DNA of 15,249 nt, taken from assembly GCA_964453155.1 (NCBI GenBank), contig CAYVQU010000127.1:1-15249 (forward strand), given 5' to 3'. This document shows, one piece after another, positions 13,564-15,249 of the stretch. Both the position numbers and the translations under genes were made by a program. This DNA comes from CAYVQU01 sp964453155 (GTDB taxonomy: Bacteria > Chloroflexota > Anaerolineae > Anaerolineales > UBA11858). Within the stretch, counting starts at the first letter, position 1; the number at the start of each line of letters is the position of its first letter. The notes beneath the pieces were generated by a model, which was not told the origin of the DNA, searched no databases, and saw only the letters and a program-made list of their open reading frames with translations.

Positions 13564-14523
13564 ATGAACAAGGGATATGAAGTTAAAAATCTGGGCGGGT
13601 TGATAATCATCTTTGTTCTAATGATTCTTATAGCGGGATGTTCACAGTCAGCAGAGCCTTGTCCAATACAACCACCGGCTGATTTATCTACGGCTCTTTC
13701 CTATGCTAAAGATGACCAACTTCCCTTCCAGTTTCCACTAGATGAGCTTGGTAATGATAATGTGCGCCCATCCCCGGCAATTTTCTGTACACATGGCTGT
13801 AACCAGAAAGAATGCGAATATCATGCCGCTGAAGATTATCACTTACCCGCCGGAACACCCGTTTATGCCATCGCCGACGGATCCATAAGTTTCTCGGGAC
13901 CGATGGGCGGCTATGGCTGGCTGATCATCATCGATCACCCGCAAGCCAATATATACTCCTTGTATGGCCATCTGAGTCCCAGTCGGTGGCGATTAGAATC
14001 AGGGCAGGTAGAAAAGGGAGACTTAATCGCTTATCTGGGCGATCCAGATGAAAATGGTGGTAGTCCCGAACGCCCCCTTGTAACCCATCTTCACTTTGGA
14101 ATCCGGGTAGGTCAGAAAAATGATTATCCCGGAATGGGAGAATGGCGGTGGCAAGCTGGCTGGATCAAACCTTGTCCCAAAGATTTAGGCTGGATGAATC
14201 CCTCAGAAGTGATAACCAGTCAAGATATTCATATTGGCGAACAGCACAAACCAACCGCGGGATTTTTAGCCAAATGGTGGTTTGATATTTTGTTTTCCGG
14301 CATATACATTATTGGTGGCGTATGCACGTTGATATATGCCGAAGCTAAAAAGAAACCACTGGCTATCGTTGCCTCTGGAATTGTGTTCTCGATAGCGGCG
14401 TGGGTTTTTACGGATAAGGGCGTGATATTAAACTATGTGCTTATAGTATTGGCTGCACTACTCCTTCCTCTTGGCATATATAAACTAATTCGCGGCAGAA
14501 TGAAGAAATCACAGGTTGAATAA
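13564..14523 (+). CDS. M23-family peptidase lipoprotein with C-terminal membrane spans
   Basis: 319 aa. Predicted zinc metallopeptidase acting on peptidoglycan at the outer face of the membrane. Seen: lipoprotein signal with L22-I-A-G-C26. The M23 (LytM/peptidase_M23) core has H87-A-A-E-D91 (HxxxD), GTPVYAIADGSI, YGH136-LS and H175-L-H177-FGI (HxH), so the zinc and catalytic residues are all present. Extra Cys (33, 75, 79, 84, 204) could form disulphides. Unusually, three hydrophobic spans follow at about 242-258, 264-282 and 288-306, with a basic tail. The start is the ATG with GGAG 6 nt upstream; an in-frame TTG at 13552 is less likely. It lies on the opposite strand from the tad run and is followed 29 nt later by the interrupted amide hydrolase gene. 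Confidence 0.9.
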   Translation: MNKGYEVKNLGGLIIIFVLMILIAGCSQSAEPCPIQPPADLSTALSYAKDDQLPFQFPLDELGNDNVRPSPAIFCTHGCNQKECEYHAAEDYHLPAGTPVYAIADGSISFSGPMGGYGWLIIIDHPQANIYSLYGHLSPSRWRLESGQVEKGDLIAYLGDPDENGGSPERPLVTHLHFGIRVGQKNDYPGMGEWRWQAGWIKPCPKDLGWMNPSEVITSQDIHIGEQHKPTAGFLAKWWFDILFSGIYIIGGVCTLIYAEAKKKPLAIVASGIVFSIAAWVFTDKGVILNYVLIVLAALLLPLGIYKLIRGRMKKSQVE

Positions 14524-14552
14524 AACCTAGAACACCATCTCATTGAGGAAAA

Positions 14553-15249
14553 ATGAAACAGCATAGAACTAGAATACTTGTCTTTTGTCTCGGTCTTTTT
14601 GGACTGCTCTTGTGCGTTCAATTCTCCTCTGGCGAGAATCCATCTTCTCATTCTGCAATTGGGGAGTAAATTCAACCAGTCCATGATTTTATCTTACCCG
14701 ATATGGGGTGTACGGTCATTTATGCGTCTGATGGCGAGATCATTTTAGGTGGCAATAACGAGGATTACAACCTGCCATTCACAATGGCCTGGTTCCTGCC
14801 GCCTGAGGATGGGAAATTCGGGCGGGTCTATTTTGGATACGAAGGGTTCATCTGGGGCGGTGGGATGAACGATCAGGGGTTATTTTTCGATGCGCTAGCC
14901 GTTGACCAACCGATGGCTGCAAATCGCGAGGGAAAGACGCGTTATGCAGGCTCGCTTCCTGATAAAGCCATGACCGAATGCGGGACAGTTGATTGTGTCA
15001 TCGCAGTCTTCTCGCAATACTATACCTACGATACCTGGTACCATCAATTCATGTTTGGAGATGCGCATGGAAATTCCGTCATCATCGATGCAAACAATTT
15101 TTTGCGCAACGAGAAAAATTACCAGGTTGCTACCAATTTTTGCCAGTCTACCACTGGTGCGCCCTCCTGTGACCGGTAGCATACCGCCACTAACCTGTTT
15201 GAATCTGCGGATGAGTTTTCAGTGGAATTCATTCGAGATATCCTGGATG
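14553..15249 (+). pseudogene. Ntn-type linear amide (choloylglycine/penicillin acylase-like) hydrolase, interrupted and incomplete
   Basis: The frame begins at ATG 14553 with GAGGA upstream: a signal peptide (RILVFCLGLFGLLLCVQFSS), then an in-frame TAA at 14667-14669. The same frame resumes as IQPVHDFILPDMGCTVIYAS, GGNNEDY and GGGMNDQGLFFD, the pattern of Cys-nucleophile Ntn hydrolases (Cys after Met-Gly, then Gly-x-Asn-Asn-Glu-Asp). The region continues to ATNFCQSTTGAPSCDR, meets TAG at 15177-15179, then runs on as HTATNLFESADEFSVEFIRD to the window edge. Both stops fall where a single base change would restore a sense codon (TAG likely from Tyr). Translation from ATG 14703 would give a 158-aa, leaderless, truncated product with no ribosome site. 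Most likely a recent pseudogene; sequencing error is the other option. Confidence 0.7.

Overview
The window is dominated by one long, tightly packed minus-strand gene run (about 12800 down to 6) encoding a Tad/Flp (type IVc) pilus machine. To its right, beyond a gene-poor stretch, lies a short plus-strand segment (about 13040-15249) with one intact secreted peptidase gene and two decayed genes. The organism is most likely a Chloroflexota member, possibly Anaerolineae. This is inferred from (i) the Tad gene order without a secretin or outer-membrane Tad lipoprotein, (ii) secreted proteins with long Thr-Pro linkers and SH3b domains, and (iii) G-rich and TAGC-rich short intergenic repeats. No rRNA or other phylogenetic marker is present, so the assignment is tentative.

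Layout in transcription order (right to left): a T2SF-like membrane protein (12800-11913); TadZ/CpaE-like ATPase (11889-10873); CpaB/RcpC SAF protein (10876-10172); CpaF/TadA secretion ATPase (10130-8826); TadB (8829-7921); a 30-residue single-span membrane microprotein (7919-7827); TadC (7824-6994); two Flp pilins (6882-6709 and 6627-6475); TadE-like (6494-5865) and TadG-like (5868-5227) minor pilin proteins; four exported proteins of unknown role (224-aa secreted protein, SH3b protein, 698-aa lipoprotein, Cys/Trp-rich protein); and a divergent A24 prepilin peptidase (569-6). Genes are joined by ATGA overlaps or gaps of a few bases, so this reads as one operon. The only larger gaps inside it flank the pilin genes and precede cpaF, and they hold hairpins and TAGC-type repeats.

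Working model: CpaF powers assembly through the TadB/TadC platform, with TadZ and CpaB as positioning and envelope partners. The prepilin peptidase processes the Flp pilins and probably TadE and TadG. The four exported proteins are candidates for pilus-associated surface components such as a tip, adhesin or anchor. The standout is the 381-aa protein at 1719-574: 23 cysteines in its first 200 residues, six of them spaced exactly six residues apart, a Thr-Pro stalk, and an Ig-like C-terminal domain.

The right end carries a broken HTH-type gene fragment (in-frame TGA, possible A-run frameshift), an intact M23 peptidase lipoprotein with three C-terminal membrane spans, and an Ntn-type amide hydrolase gene interrupted by in-frame TAA and TAG codons. 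It runs off the window.
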